A DNA stretch of 64,000 bases from Isoetes taiwanensis (GCA_021234155.1 JAJEKV010000034.1:10179614-10243613), one strand, 5' to 3'. Positions 44,663-57,760 are shown, counted from the stretch's first letter. Numbers and translations are program-made. The notes: generated by a model not told the origin, from the sequence alone.

Positions 44663-47129
44663 TTGGCCTTTCTCTGTTTTGAAAGCCTTTTTCGTGCATT
44701 AATGGCGAAATTCCCCCCAAAAAATATACCTTTGAATGACTCGTCAGCCCTAAGCTCATCTTTCCTCTCTTTTATTCACAACTTCATGCTCTTTTCTGCT
44801 GCTACCAGAGACGATCTTCTTGCTCAGTTAAGTACACTCCACCTTGATCCTTCAAAATTTATCAAATTTGGGGATTTCTCTAACCCGGCTCATAAGGTAA
44901 CAGAAATGCACCACTACAGCCACTTTGCTCCAAATTGGGACACTCTTTCTTTGGACCCACGTGGATCACAAACTCTGCCAACCCTGGATGCCAATGGCGT
45001 CCCAATTCCTTTGTTCCTGAGACCAAGGCTCCCAGTTATCTCAGATGATCAATTGGCTTCCGATTTTGAGTATCAGCAATCTCGGGCCCCCTACCAATAT
45101 TCAACTTCAGAGGTATTCAACTGAACTCCCCTATGGTTGCCTCTAAAATTGAGTCTGTATCAAAAATTGCTGTTATAGTCAAAGTAGACTCCATTGGAAT
45201 GAAAATTGAAAAACTTTGGGACCACCTTCTTAGACTCCACAAAGGCATTGTCATCAACTCAATCTACTGGCTGAATTATCCCTACATTCTAGTTGAATGT
45301 GGCTGTACAAGGACCTCAAATTTTTTACTCAAACTTGGCATTTCCACCTGTGATACTTTTCATGGAATGCCAAATTGCAATTCAATAAATTTCATGTAGC
45401 CTCTGTCATTATGAGTGAGCTCAGCCCTATCTACTGGAATGAAGACTGCTTTTCTTCTATCTTCAACACAATTGGCACCTACTTGACTACTGAGTATTAC
45501 CCCTACAAACCTCCCAAGTGCTATGTCCAGCTTGATATCACAAAAAACATCCCATCTGAATTTCCCTTTCTTGATTACTTTGGGAAAAAATCTATCCTGC
45601 AACTTAGATGGGTAGGTCTTCCAAACTTTTGCCAAATTTGCAACTTGAGGCATCACATTGGCAGTGAATGTTCTTACCAAGATGATAACAGGGAGTCAAA
45701 TGCACCTAAAAAATCAGATAGAGTGCCTATATGTTCTGTGCCCTCCAATCAAGGAGTTGCAGTTATATCCTACAGGGATAATTTATCCACCTCTCAAATT
45801 GATCTGGTTAAATCTATGGAATTACATCATACTCCCAAACCTCACAATGATTGGAAAAGAATCAATGGCAGTACAAGGAGAATTCAAAAGCAGAAGGATG
45901 CAAGAAAACAAGTGCCACATATCTCTGAAAGTTCATCCAGATCTCAGATCACTTACAGTTCATCACTTCCTGACAAACAAATGGGAATCAAGGTTTTGAA
46001 CAAAGGAATCTTCATCAAAGAAAATCTCCCATCAGTCAGCACGGGAAAAGAAAATATGCCAAATGATCAAGCTATAAAAAAAGTTATTGAATCCTCTCAA
46101 ATTGCTTTAATCAGCAAAGCAAATATTGAACACAATAGAAATTTGTTAAACAGGAAAGGCAAAGCCCCTGTATTGCCAGCAAATATAGATTTGCACAAAA
46201 CTCTATCATGCATTCTATAGGACTCTAGGAAATCTACCAGTGTCCAACCTTTACCAACCAAAGGCACACAGGCTTTTCATACTGAAATCAAAATTGACTC
46301 AACTTGCAAGATGACAAGGCCTGAGTCAGAAGGTTTGAATGTGGTTTCATTAATTAAAGAAAAAGGTAATGTTCTTCTCAAACAAAAAAATTTGCAAGCT
46401 ACATCTGCACAAACTCAAATTCCTCCAGTCTTGAGCATAGATCTTCCAAATGATCACTCGAGGAAAATTGGATCTTATGACAGTGGTCCTGCTACTATTG
46501 ATGAAAATAAACTTGAAGATCCTGCAGGGGACAATGTCACAGAAACTAATGACCTGAAGGTCTCGAACACATATGCTATTTTAGCACAGATCTCTGATGC
46601 TGCTGCTGATGATCAGGTAACAGATCCAAGCTCTCACTCCAACATATTCTCACATGCCATCCCTCAAGCCAACTCTCATCCCACTCTCCCATCAAATCCT
46701 ATCATATCTACTTCTCCCCCACCTCCATTTGGAATTGACCATGAACCACCCCTGCTGCATGCTGACCTCCTTGATTTAACTCAAACTTTTTCCTTCCATC
46801 CTAAAAGTGCCACCATTTCCCCTGAGATAGCTCTACAACTGCAGGAATTGGTTGAAATGCCAGGAAGGGTATCAGAAACCCCTGTACAAGTGTTAGATGG
46901 AATAAAGGTCAGAGATAATTATAGTGTCAGAGATATATCAACCTGTTGGGAAGAAAGCTTGTTACATGAGGATGTTTCAACAATTTCTTCAGCAAAGGAT
47001 ACTCAGAAAGCACCACATGATCTCATTAGTAATCCTCTCAACCAAAATGTGCATTCGACAACAACAAAAGTTTCACAACAAACTGGATCTGCAGATGCTA
47101 CACAACTTGACCACAATATTCCCAGGTAA
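44663..47129 (+). pseudogene. LINE ORF1 (DUF4283-like RNA-binding protein with zinc knuckle), frameshifted
   Basis: Segments 44663-45124, 45133-45399, 45375-46220 and 46311-47129 form one protein in order. The second and third show the plant L1 ORF1 pattern (IVINSIYWLNYPYILVECG; SELSPIYWNEDCFSSIFNTI then CYVQLDITKNIPSEFPF) and a CX2CX4HX4C knuckle CQICNLRHHIGSEC. The remainder is a low-complexity S/P/Q/D-rich tail. ORF1 proteins coat the LINE RNA. Frame changes near 45130 and 45380 and a stop near 46218 make it a pseudogene. Confidence 0.75.
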
Positions 47130-47583
47130 GATCTTTCCATTAAAAACCTTGAATTTGATTCTAATAATAATAATAATAAAATAGATATCTTGATTGCTAC
47201 TTCTACAAACTCCAGCTCTATTGCTTTAAACTCTGCTACTAGAGATTGTTGTAAATCCAAGTTTTGGAGATGCAATCACTATGCTAAGAATCCTGAACAT
47301 ATAAACTCTGATGACATAATTTCAGATGATACTGAATCTGATAAAGAGAATGCCCTCAAAAATATCACCCCTAATGTTGACATTTCTTGGGATGATGATT
47401 CTTTCCTCACATGTCAGCATAAAGCTGCTGATACAGCCAAGCCTAAAAGCAAGAAGGCTAAGAAAAAGAATACTCAAAGAGTATCCAGATCTTTCAACAC
47501 TCCTGCAGCAAACACTAGGTTGAGATCTAGAAAGGATCTTTAAGCCCCCTCTTTTTCTGCTTCCTTTTCTCAATTTTCTCTAC

Positions 47584-48303
47584 ATGAAGATTCTCAATTG
47601 GAATCTCAGGGGAATAAAGGGCCCACTGAAAAGAAGAAGGGAAATCTCCCAAATAAGAAATTATGATACTGACATTATCCTTCTCCAGGAGCTTAGACTC
47701 CCAAATTTTGAATGCTCAAACCTGGCAGATTGGATTGGCCCTGGATTTTCATCGACCTGGATTGAGGCAACATGTACATCTGGAGGCCTTTGCATCATTT
47801 GGAAACACCTTAATCATAGCTTGACCTACAATAGCCCATGTAAGACTTGGCAATCAATTATTCTCAGAAATAATGATATTACCTTTGGAGTCATTAACAT
47901 TTATGCCTCTACTGACTCTAGAATCAGAGCTACCACCTGGCCCTCTATTAGCAATTGGCTTTCAACTCAAACTTGTGAAAAATGGATCATGGCAGGTGAT
48001 TTCAACAATACTCCAACCTGGGATATGAAAATTGGCAGGGATTTAAATATGTCTACTGATGAGAGAACTCAATGGGACCTCTTGCTTGACAGGCACTTCT
48101 TACAGCATATTCCTTCCTCCACATCAGCCTATACTCGGTCAAACAAACAAGATGGCAACAATAGGGTGTACTGTGCACTCGACAGATACTACATCAACAA
48201 TATTCATCATGAATTTTGGGATAACTGCTTTATTCATAGTGATGAGTGCACCTCCATATTTTCAAATACTTTTCGCCATGGAGCTTTGGCTATTTCTGCA
48301 TGA
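47584..48303 (+). CDS. LINE endonuclease domain (start of ORF2, truncated)
   Basis: Begins MKILNWNLRGIKGPLKRRRE and carries the endonuclease/exonuclease/phosphatase signatures: WNLRG, LLQELRLP (catalytic E), GLCIIWK, INIYAS, and MAGDFNNTP (D and N). It ends ...FSNTFRHGALAISA at a stop where the conserved SDH box should occur, so it is truncated or damaged there. The domain nicks target DNA for target-primed reverse transcription. The start is set by the ATG common to ORF2 proteins, which follows an S/K-rich segment at 47190-47543. Confidence 0.88.
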   Translation: MKILNWNLRGIKGPLKRRREISQIRNYDTDIILLQELRLPNFECSNLADWIGPGFSSTWIEATCTSGGLCIIWKHLNHSLTYNSPCKTWQSIILRNNDITFGVINIYASTDSRIRATTWPSISNWLSTQTCEKWIMAGDFNNTPTWDMKIGRDLNMSTDERTQWDLLLDRHFLQHIPSSTSAYTRSNKQDGNNRVYCALDRYYINNIHHEFWDNCFIHSDECTSIFSNTFRHGALAISA

Positions 48304-48309
48304 ACAGAG

Positions 48310-51300
48310 TTTTATCTTTGAACAGTGCACTAGAACTTAGTTTTGTGCGTCAGATCTTAGTTTTGCAGCATTAGTCTTGCACTTCAGCGTCAGATGTGCC
48401 CGGCACTTCAACTTCAGTTTCTCTAAATGGTTTGCTTAAGTATTTTCTCACCTCCAGACATATTCAAGTTTTGGATTAACCATATCTTCTGTTGAAGCAG
48501 AATACAGTCTCAAATGCAGATTTATCTGTAGGCATGACCTCACTCCTCATGCGTAGAAGAACAACGATCTAGGTGTTGGGCCGGAAGGGTTGAAACACAG
48601 TATATTTATTTTGAGGTTGGTGTTATTACTAAGAAGGTCTCCATTGCAGCATATTTTGGGAATGCAGTTGACTTCAGTGATGCTCATGCCACCATAAATG
48701 ATGTGAGTTCAAAAGGATTGGTTTTCGTAGCTGAGAAAAAATGTTTTCATGTCTTCTGATACTTGATTGTTTTCACATGTTGTGGGAAAATAATCTGAAT
48801 AAATTGTTCCCATCTGATAACTACATACATCAGGGTTTTTAAAGCATCTCATGGTCCGAAGTGGACTGTAATGCATGACCTTTCCTGTGGCTTAGAGAAA
48901 GCAACCAGAGGTTCTTGGATAGCATGTAGTTCCCAAGCTTAAAGGCCAAATGGAGATATTTTTGCTGCTGGAACTTTGTTGTCTTTTGAACTTGCATTTG
49001 TTTGAAGTATCTTTGTTGAAGCATTTGTTTTAATCTTGCAAGTATCTTTAGCATGCTGAGATTGCCATGTGGCTGGACTTTACCAGCCTGGAGCATTTTA
49101 TAGAACGTTTCAGAAAAATAATCTGAATAAGTTGTCCACGTGTTGTGATCAAAAGTGGAAGGTATGCATTATGACTACTGAAGGAAATTCCACAATTCCA
49201 CAATATTATTTACCTGTTAATAGTTCTGGATATTGCTCAAACTTCATGGCTCTGCACAGACGAAATGGAAAACCTGGATGAGCACTAGCATTTTTTTACT
49301 CAATTGAAAGAAAGAAGGCCAATTAGGACTTTGAAGGCTGATAATGGTGGTCACTTGACTTTTGGGCAACATGTGTATAGTAGAAAACAGAATTGAGCTT
49401 TAGTGGAAATAATACTGGGCAGCAAGCAACAATGACACTTGCTTCATTGGTACTGCTTCATTAGTTATTGCTTCTCGATTCGAATGTATGCTAAATAAGC
49501 TCTCCAAAATACAAAAAGCTCAAGAAGACAACATCAAATATGCACTCAACAAGTTTTGCTAGATTCTACAAGTTCCCAAGGAAGCAGTAGATCTCTAAGA
49601 TACTTTAGTTTTTATGATCTTTCCTTTCCCATGTTTTTTCTAGCATGCAGTCTAGCCCTATTGTTTCCTTATGTTAACTAATCTGCACTTCACATAAGAA
49701 TTGAAATATCATCAGATTTGGCAGCATCCCACTGTTCAGCTTTTTGTACCTTATTGTTTAGCTTTAGCAAACCTTGATTGTTGAACTAATACAGAGATGA
49801 TACTTCATATGCAGACATAGTAAAAAAAAAAAAAAAAGTGATCATAATGGCAGAAAATATGAGATACTCTGGTATGAAAGAAAGATGGGCAAAGTGAGAA
49901 AGCCATGTCCAACATGTTCTTTTCCAAGCACTCAAATGTAAAAATGCCATGGAAGCATCTCACTTTCCACAAAATGTGCTATGGTAGGTTGCCAAATCTT
50001 TGAATAAAAGAAATTGCAGGGACCTTAGAATGTTATGAGCTTGCAAAATACAATTTGTAGTTTTTTCTCTTCTATGTCATAGATAAGTTGAAGAATGTGT
50101 ACTTTCCATTTTTCGTCGTGGCTATAAATGATATGCACATATGTATTGAAGAATGTGTACTTCCTATTTTCCATCGTGGCCATAAATGATGGTGGTGGAA
50201 ATAGACCTTTGCTTTTGTATAAATTATCTGCCCCCAGGAAGTCAAGCTCAAATGCTGCCATCTATTGTTTTTGCACTATCATAATCACCTCGACTAAATG
50301 CTAATAAAAAAATATTGCACATTAACTACTCGAATGTCGCCCACACTTTATATAGAATTATTAGAAGCTTGACCATGTACAAACATACAAATATACAATA
50401 CCGTATGAAATGTCACATAAATATGGGGTTGTTTAAACATTGTGGCAATCAATTCACCAACCTTACATTTAAACCTTATAGCTAAGTAAACAAGGCGCTC
50501 TAGCGCTAGGGCTTCCCCCTAACATCAAACTCGGATAGACTAAGTACATCAAACATGCCTTACAAGCCATGTCCAAATTGAGGCATGCAAGTTGCGTTTA
50601 TTTCTTAGAATAGAATTGTCTCCCTGGCAAATTCAATGCATACATCATACACATAGATCTATTATATGACATATACACTTAATTTGATGTGACACGTTTT
50701 AAAAACTTCAAAGAAGTTCCAATGCATCAAATGATCATGTTCAAATTGGAGAAGGCAACCTAATAAACATTTATGGAATCCAACATAATATAATCAAGCA
50801 TATCTCAACTATCACGTACATCTGTGAAAAAAAAATTAATAAACATTTATGGAATCCAACATAACATAATCAAGCTTCTCCATATATCTTTATGCATTGC
50901 AATCATTTCTTTGTTTTTTTTGTTTAGTACATTGGTTTTCATTCTCCCCATAAAAACTACATGTTATTCTAGATCAAATGCTTGGACCACAACTTTTTAT
51001 GTTTACATTGTTGGACACCTATACATTGTACAACTATACCCCTCAAACTTAACATAGTGTTGCTACAGATGCTACTAAATACACTTATAAACATCCTAAA
51101 TGTTGCATGTGCACTCCTCCAATTGACTGTGTTCATGATCAACATCTATCCTTTCAAAAATGATAAGACTATGTATATCAAGTACATGCTCAAGTAGCTA
51201 CGTAGTTAAGCCGTTGAGATTGTCAGTATTTTTACTTTGTCCAACATAATATAATCAAGTTTAAACCTGAAATACCACATACACAAAATCCACATGATGA

Positions 51301-51405
51301 ACTTTATGTCAATGACCTCTTAAAAAATCCTCTATTTACCCTTGCCCCTCCAAGCCACATTGCTTATTCTCGCTAGCTATTAAACAACGACCACTTCAAA
51401 TTGTT
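48310..51405. other. AT-rich region, right part probably Helitron interior
   Basis: Contains tandem duplications at about 50090-50195 (TTGAAGAATGTGTACTT twice) and 50762-50876 (TTTATGGAATCCAACATAA twice, with a third partial copy near 51241). No supported genes. The 5' TC terminus of the Helitron was not found. Confidence 0.4.
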
Positions 51406-51410
51406 ACTAG

Positions 51411-51438
51411 GCCCGGCAACGCCGGGCACCATAACTAG
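51411..51438 (+). mobile_element. Helitron 3' terminus
   Basis: GCCCGGC-AAC-GCCGGGC (51411-51427) forms a tight GC hairpin, and CTAG at 51435-51438 follows 7 bases later with T next. A hairpin about 11 nt before a terminal CTRR with a 3' T is the standard plant Helitron end. The element therefore extends leftward from here. Confidence 0.75.
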
Positions 51439-51475
51439 TTAGTATTGTATCACAAATGCTAGAATCCTTTAAGCC

Positions 51476-52826
51476 CTAGCTGCATACTAAACGCACCTGG
51501 TTAGTGAAAGAGTTGCCCTCCTCGAATCTTGGTGTTGATACAGACCCTTCAGACATATTTGCCCTCCAGGTCTTTGCAAACTCCACATCCATTCCTCTGG
51601 CCCGAGAGATTATGTCCTTGTCCACACCTATTTCGACCATTTCTCGAATGATCCTAGCCTTGTCTATGGCTTTATCCCCGTCATGCTGAGGTCCAGAATG
51701 TGCTGCTGCATAATTGACCCAACCTTGTGTGTCCAATCTCATGGAATTCCCAGGGCCAATATCAGCGTGTGACTGTGACTCACCCTCCCTGTTGACCAAG
51801 TCCCAGGTCTTCAATGGTGACCTGATTGTACTAATAGAGTTTCGGACAGGTCTGACCAGAGGCAGGAAGCCTTCTATGCTGACATCCTGCACACCAGGAA
51901 TGTCTCCCGAGCATAAGTGGGTATCTTCCAAGCTGCACATGACATGCACTTCCTCATCACTGTCATGGGCAATTTCATGATCACTCATAACAGGTGTGGT
52001 CAATCCACTAACCTGCTGACCTTCAGGTTCCGTGGTGAATGTTGTTTTCACTATTGGATCCCTGATTGGACTCAACCCTTGCCTTATTCTCATTCTGTTT
52101 CTAACCTCTAACCTTTTGCTTCTCACCTCATCACTCATTGGCCTCTGGAAACTAAAGACTGCAGCCACTCTTGAAATGCCCCTGGGGTACATGAGTGCTC
52201 TAAGTCTAGCAGTAGAGGCCTCAAATTCTGCTTCAGCCTTCTTCCTATTTTCTCTTTCTTCCCTATTCTATTGAGCTCTCTTGGCAGCCTCTTGCCTTTC
52301 CACTTTCCTTCTTGCAGTTTCAAGTTTCCTGGCAGCAACTTGCTCATTCTTTATTCTTGCAGCCTCAGCCCTTCTAGCCCTCTCAGCAGCCAAGGCCTCA
52401 CAGAAGCCATCACTAGAGATGCACCCTTCCACTTAGGTCTGGGATTAAACCCCGATTCCTTGCCCTCGTGGCCTGAGACTGTTGCATGCAGGCCTGTGAT
52501 GTCCTCACGTCTGTAGGGAACTGCACACATGCATGTGCTACTTCCATGTTACCAAATGGTACCACATGCTGCTGTGAGGGCCTCAAGGATGCATCTATGG
52601 CCTCACGGTCCCCTTCTCGTGCGACTTCATCGTGAGATGGATGCACATCATGGCTGACAATGTCCACATGGTCAGTTACATGTTCATGGACACCAACTGG
52701 CTGTTGGCCACCTTGCTCACCTTCTGGACATGGTGCCTCCCATAGCTGTTGCAAGTCAGCCATGTTGAATTGCTCCAGCCCCTCATCCTCCAAGTTGGCT
52801 GCATCTTCTTGGCCTCCACTTTGCAT
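51476..52826 (-). pseudogene. C-terminal region of the pogo-type transposase or second ORF, frameshifted
   Basis: Frames 52826-52413, 52347-52135 and 52192-51476 follow one another. The middle is Ala/Arg/Glu-rich coiled coil, as is common at the C-termini of pogo-type proteins. The last 238 residues (FSFQRPMSDEVRSKRLEVRN... ...NQVRLVCS) are not recognised. It could be a separate accessory ORF. Confidence 0.45.
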
Positions 52827-52949
52827 AACCTGCTGGGCACTCTACCAAGCCTGCCACTTTTCTGGCCTGGCTTAATCTTGTCCGAGTTGAATGGCCAAAT
52901 GCCAGTTGCTCTAAACCCTGCCTTGATGTTGCTAGGTGTCAGCCCTGAT

Positions 52950-53734
52950 TCAATGGCCTGTGAAATGAGCTCTGCAATGTCCTCCCTCTTCGGTTCTGTC
53001 CCCTTTAATAACCATATAAGAAGATCTCAATCTTTTGAAGGCTGCCTTAAATGGTGCAAAACATGCAACATCCAAAGGTCGTAACCTATGTGATGTGTGG
53101 GGTGGAAGTAGGGCAAAATGTATGCCCATTTCCTTAGCTGCCAAAATAACTTCCAGTTCCACATGGCTGCCATGGCCATCCAATATTATCAGGTGTGGCC
53201 TTGATGGAGATACTCCACCAGGAACCCTAACAACCAAATGTGACAACCAAGACTTGAACAATTCTGTTGTCATCCATGCCGAGGGCTGGACAGCTTGAAT
53301 TGCCCCTTCCTCACATCTGGCAATGTTATCTTGCCTCATCCGAGTACCTTTGAAGATGTATAAATTAGGTATCTTAAACCCTTCAGCATTTACACATATC
53401 AGATTGTTACCCATTCCTTATTGTTCATGACAACCTCATTTACCCTGTTCTCCCCTTTCCTACCTATGATCTTCATGCCCTTCACCTTCCCAGCTTGAAT
53501 GCCAGTCTCATCAGCATTCCAGATCCTAGAGGCCGGGAAATCGAACTCGTCATAGATTTGTCTCAGACCAGCATAGAAGTTATCCAAATTTTCTTGTGTC
53601 ATAGCACGGGCCCGAGCAATATCTAATGTCTCTGCACTTCTTAATGCAACCTCTGGATGCCTTTGTTTGAACAGCTTCCACCACTTACTCCCAGGAACCC
53701 CGCGAAAGTCTGAGTTGCCCCCCTCCATAGCCAT
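52950..53734 (-). pseudogene. pogo-type DDE transposase catalytic domain
   Basis: The domain has KWWKLFKQRHPEVALRSAET, WNADETGIQ (first D), LIILDGHGSHV (second D), LLPPHTSHRLRPLDVACFAP (third D, about 35 residues after the second) and FKAAFKR. This is the DDE_1 pattern of pogo/Tigger transposases, which cut and paste at TA sites. The frame shifts near 53400 (between NNKEWVTI and ICVNAEG). The upstream piece at 54123-53863 includes AYILDEVSEYGISVREASRR, a helix-turn-helix-like segment. Confidence 0.85.
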
Positions 53735-54123
53735 GTCTTTGCCCGTTCTTTGTGGTAGAGAGAGTGACCCCCATTTCTGCTACCGCCTCGAGAGTGCCCA
53801 GTTGACTAACTCTTCCTCTTGTAGAGTCGTTAGAATTTGTGGATTTCTAGTGCGCTTATGAGTTATCTGACCATACTGATCAGTCCTTTATTGTTGATTA
53901 AGGATTCGGACCTTCTAGATGCCTCTCTAACGGATATACCATACTCACTTACCTCATCCAAGATGTACGCCATTTGATCTTCAGTCCCTTTGCCCTCGTT
54001 TGCCTGGCCTCCTTGGCATTGTGGGAGATGCAAAGACTTTGATTTGTGGTGCTTACGCTTCCTCCTTGGCGCAGATAACCCGCTTCCTTGCATCGTCCCC
54101 TCTCGACCTCTTGTGGAAACCAT

Positions 54124-54720
54124 ATCTCATTATCGTGCTCCTCAAGCGATATCGATAAGCTTGAAATTTGGAAGGTGAAGTTGCCTTTTATTCTGTTGGG
54201 AGCCATCGCGGGAGCTTGATATTCAAATTGGACTTCGGTAATCGAGTGCTCTGGAATGGGCGCGAATTCAAGCAAGGGGCATTGAATTCTACTTTCGAAT
54301 CGATATGATCAGTATTCTTAACGCAACCATGAGTGTCAACATCTGTTCCAGAATTGTGGACACCAATTACACGATGGTGGGTAGCAGGGCCTCACGCAAT
54401 GCGGAGCTCTGTTACACAACTATGGAGAGTAGATGCACGACAACCCGGCAACCGGGCTAACGATCAGCGTAGCGCATCGCGATTCGCGTGCACCAGTGCA
54501 CGCGACACGGGCCACATGACTAACGCATAACGACCAGGCCATAACGGCCGGGACATCCACGTAACGTCAACGAGTCACACACGTGTGAAGCCGAGCCTCC
54601 ATCCCACGGTAGAAGGGCCAGTCGGCATGACACATGGCGATGTCGCATGGGTGCGAAGGGGGTGAATCGTGCTTTCAGGGGACCGATCCGCGATGGGAGG
54701 CAACCATACCCTATATGTTG
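54124..54720. other. GC-rich flank of the pogo element
   Basis: Contains a CCCGGCAACCGGG hairpin near 54448 and the palindrome CGCGTGCACCAGTGCACGCG near 54485. Possibly terminal or subterminal transposon sequence. No gene. Confidence 0.4.
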
Positions 54721-55530
54721 ATATGATATTCATGCATCTTTATCCTATGCTATCTACTAAATCGTGCTTCAAGTCATTAAAAACTGTAAGACATGTCCTC
54801 CCTTATTATTGTTAACCTCATGATCCATATAACATAAACTAGAAAACACAAAACAATATGTCATATTTGTCAATCCACTGTACATATTTTGTCATTGTGT
54901 CCTATATAACATCATGCATTTGTATCTTGCACAACATCATGCAACTTTAAAAAGCATGATAGATGCACAACAACTGGAAAAAGCATGGTAGATGCACTAC
55001 AAGATCTAAACATGCAACTGTAAAAGGCATGGTAAATGCATTACAAGATTTAGTGCAGTGATATATATATCATATCCATTAGATAATAACACGTTCATTA
55101 AAAATCTTATTATATTATCTTATGATAGATTGTGCCAAGTTTGCTTCTTAATATAGCTAGAACTTCTGTTATTTTGGACATGCATAACTTATTTAAGCAC
55201 CTTGAAGAATTTAGACAAATAACATCAACAAGTAATTTAGAGATATAATAGATCTTTTTAAGTGCAAGGGATCCTCGCCTTTTACAATAAGGGGCCCATT
55301 AATGGAAAATATCCTTGGTATGATACTAACAAACCAAAATTATGAATGTTCTTCTCGTCAATGTTATATTCATGCATCTTTATCCTATGCTATCTACTAA
55401 ATCGTTACTTCAAGTCATTAAAAACTGTAAGACATGTCCTCCCTTATTATTGTTAACCTCATGATCCATATAGCTTTTAAAAACATGAACTAGAAAACAC
55501 AAACAATCATGTCATATTTATCAATCCACT
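54721..55530. repeat. about 165-bp direct duplication, 640 bp apart
   Basis: TATTCATGCATCTTTATCCT through AACCTCATGATCCATATA and ...CAATCCACTGTAC occurs at about 54725-54890 and again at about 55367-55533. Between them AAAGCATGRTAGATGCAYWACAA units repeat three times near 54950-55050. Confidence 0.85.
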
Positions 55531-57386
55531 GTACTTCAATACAATTCAATTATTATTGGGAACATAATGTCTGCCCACCTATTAAAATATCCGAAGATAC
55601 TTTAACTCTTCCTGTATCTTAGGTTGTATTTAGTGTTTGATTATTCTTTTACCTAGGCATTTTCAATCCATATTTTACCGATTGATTATTTTTTTACCCA
55701 GGAAATAATCCTCAACCCATCCTAAACATCACCCAGTACTCTATTGATTGATTATTCTTTTGCCCAAGCAATAGTTTTGTTCCCAAAGGATTGTTTGTTT
55801 AAAGGCTAATTCGCTCAATACCGTAAATAATGTGGTGTGGGCACCCAAATAAAACCTGTATGGCCATATTCTAACTAGTGAAGACAATAATATGGGAAGG
55901 TTGTAAAGTTATTGTAAAAAACGTATAATTTACTTTTTATAAAAACATCATATGCACCATATAATTGCTTCAAACTATGTAATGAGATAAAATAGTTGTA
56001 TTATCTAAATATCAAGATTCAAATTTATTAGTTTTGTTAAACTAAGCACAATAATAAATACTAGTCAATGCATCCTATATATCATAGTAAGATAAGAGAA
56101 TTTTTACGTATCAAGAACCCCTTCCATATCATTCCAGATTGATACAAATTCATTGCTAAGCAGGTTTGGAACTAGAGAAATGTTCGCGACAGCCTTGGCC
56201 GCCGCGATAAATTTCTTGTAGGAATAAAATATTCAGAACTAGTGGACAAATGAGGAACTAGAAATGAAGAAGTAGTGTGCAGCTTAGAGACCACGAGTGG
56301 TCATTGTCTCCAATTAAATCAATTTAGACCCTGAACCCAACAATCTGGCATACCAATAGAGTAATGTGTGTTCAAGTTGGAAAAGGACATTTTGCCTAAG
56401 CAATACCATGCAGGCATTTCTTGCAGCTAATTAGCACTTGGCGCTATTCCTGTGAAGTCAGTATATGTGAATATACACAATCAAGTTTAAGCAAAGACAA
56501 GGATATCCATTGATCTCTGAATAACAAGACATAGCAACAATAGAGATCATTATAACTCTCCTACTCACAGTCAATAAATGAAGCTAGTATGTTTTTAAGA
56601 GACCAAATGCATACCCCCCTTCAATTGGATATGATTACGTCATCGCAAGGAGCTCTCTGCTCCTTTTTGAAAGGAAACAAACTTTGCATAAAGGATATGT
56701 CCATTGAAATAATGTATTCAAGTGCTTCAAAATCAATTGTAGACCTTGCAAATCACAAGCCATCCATATGGAAAGTAAGATTCACCTGCAATATACAGGG
56801 AATAATGCAATTTAAGAAGAGGATTGAAGCAGGCCAGAGCATAATATAGAAGGAATAATGCAATTTAAGAAGAGGATTGGAGCAGGCCTGAGCGTATGTG
56901 CTGTGCATGATCATTTGGCATTATTTTTTTTTAACCAATATCATATATGAAGTTTAGCAAGCTTACTGAGCAAATATTGAATATCCCACGAATTGTAGAA
57001 GGAGGGCTCTAATAAGAATCTTGGATTCTCGACATCTGCAAACAACTGTAACATATTACCATTTGTGTATGGCAAAAGGTATCTTCAATACCAACAAACG
57101 AAATGTTGGAAAATCACAGCTTGTTAGTGTCTAGCTTGTTGGTATCAGTATCTAGAATGCTGAGATGTCTATATCTAGCATCAAATCTATTGAAAATGTA
57201 GTTATAGGATATCTGCAGAATATCTGCAGGCTGAATGAGTTGTTAAATCATATTTCTAGGCTGGATTTGGGATCACAGATGTATGAGCAAAGAAGATATG
57301 ACTGCAAATTGCGCACTGTTCTGAGTAATGTATGCAATATGTTAGTATTATTTTCTTTACTTTAGAAAGAAATCCTCTGTCTAGGT
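55531..57386. other. AT-rich intergenic, no gene seen
   Basis: Includes a 51-52-bp tandem duplication at about 56800-56900 (GAATAATGCAATTTAAGAAG twice). Short frames at 56589 and 57165 have no recognisable content. Confidence 0.4.
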
Positions 57387-57400
57387 ATGTCATAGCCATG

Positions 57401-57746
57401 GGGTCCTAATCTTCAGTGCGCTAAAGAGTCATGGCAACAGGTCAATTGGAAGAAGGCAGCGAGGAAGAAGTCGGTTATGTCATCTCAGGAGGCTATCCTG
57501 CCTCGTTCTATTCAGTGGCATGATAACTTGATGTCTGTTGATGATCGCTCGATGTTGCAGAACATGTTGATTGTGATGAGGCCATTAAATGCCTCAAGGT
57601 GGCACAAGGAGTATGATTATGTACAGTGTTTGGGTGGTTTTGCTTAGTGGACCATCTCATTCTCTAGGTTTTGAGCCCCATGTCACAGGTCCCTTGTATG
57701 TATCTTGATATTTCTTGATAATAGATTGTCGTCCTTCAAAAAAAAA
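57401..57746 (+). mobile_element. short poly(A) retrocopy with perfect 14-bp target duplication
   Basis: The 346-bp insert ends GTCGTCCTTCAAAAAAAA and lies between two copies of ATGTCATAGCCATG (57387-57400 and 57747-57760). Its 3' end resembles that of the 2.6-kb retroposon ending at 21904. It is a 5'-truncated copy made by target-primed reverse transcription. Confidence 0.87.
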
Positions 57747-57760
57747 ATGTCATAGCCATG

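Larger units (their letters stand above)
44663..48303 (+). mobile_element. 5' part of an L1-type plant LINE (ORF1 and endonuclease)
   Basis: Open segments in order encode an L1 ORF1 protein and then an apurinic-type endonuclease, all on the plus strand. The reverse transcriptase that should follow is missing after 48303, so the element is 3'-deleted. ORF1 is split by frameshifts near 45124 and 45375 and a stop near 46218. A (TAA/AAT)n run lies at 47160-47180. Confidence 0.8.
51476..54123 (-). mobile_element. pogo-type (Tc1/mariner superfamily) DNA transposon, decayed
   Basis: Minus-strand pieces in order are an N-terminal DNA-binding part (54123-53863), the DDE catalytic domain (53734-52950) and a C-terminal coiled and disordered part (52826-51476), with frame changes between them. 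Terminal inverted repeats were not identified. It lies 38 bp from the Helitron terminus. Confidence 0.75.

Noticed and set aside
54448-54470. Second Helitron 3' end at the CCCGGCAACCGGG hairpin
   Set aside because: No CTRR terminus followed by T at the required distance.
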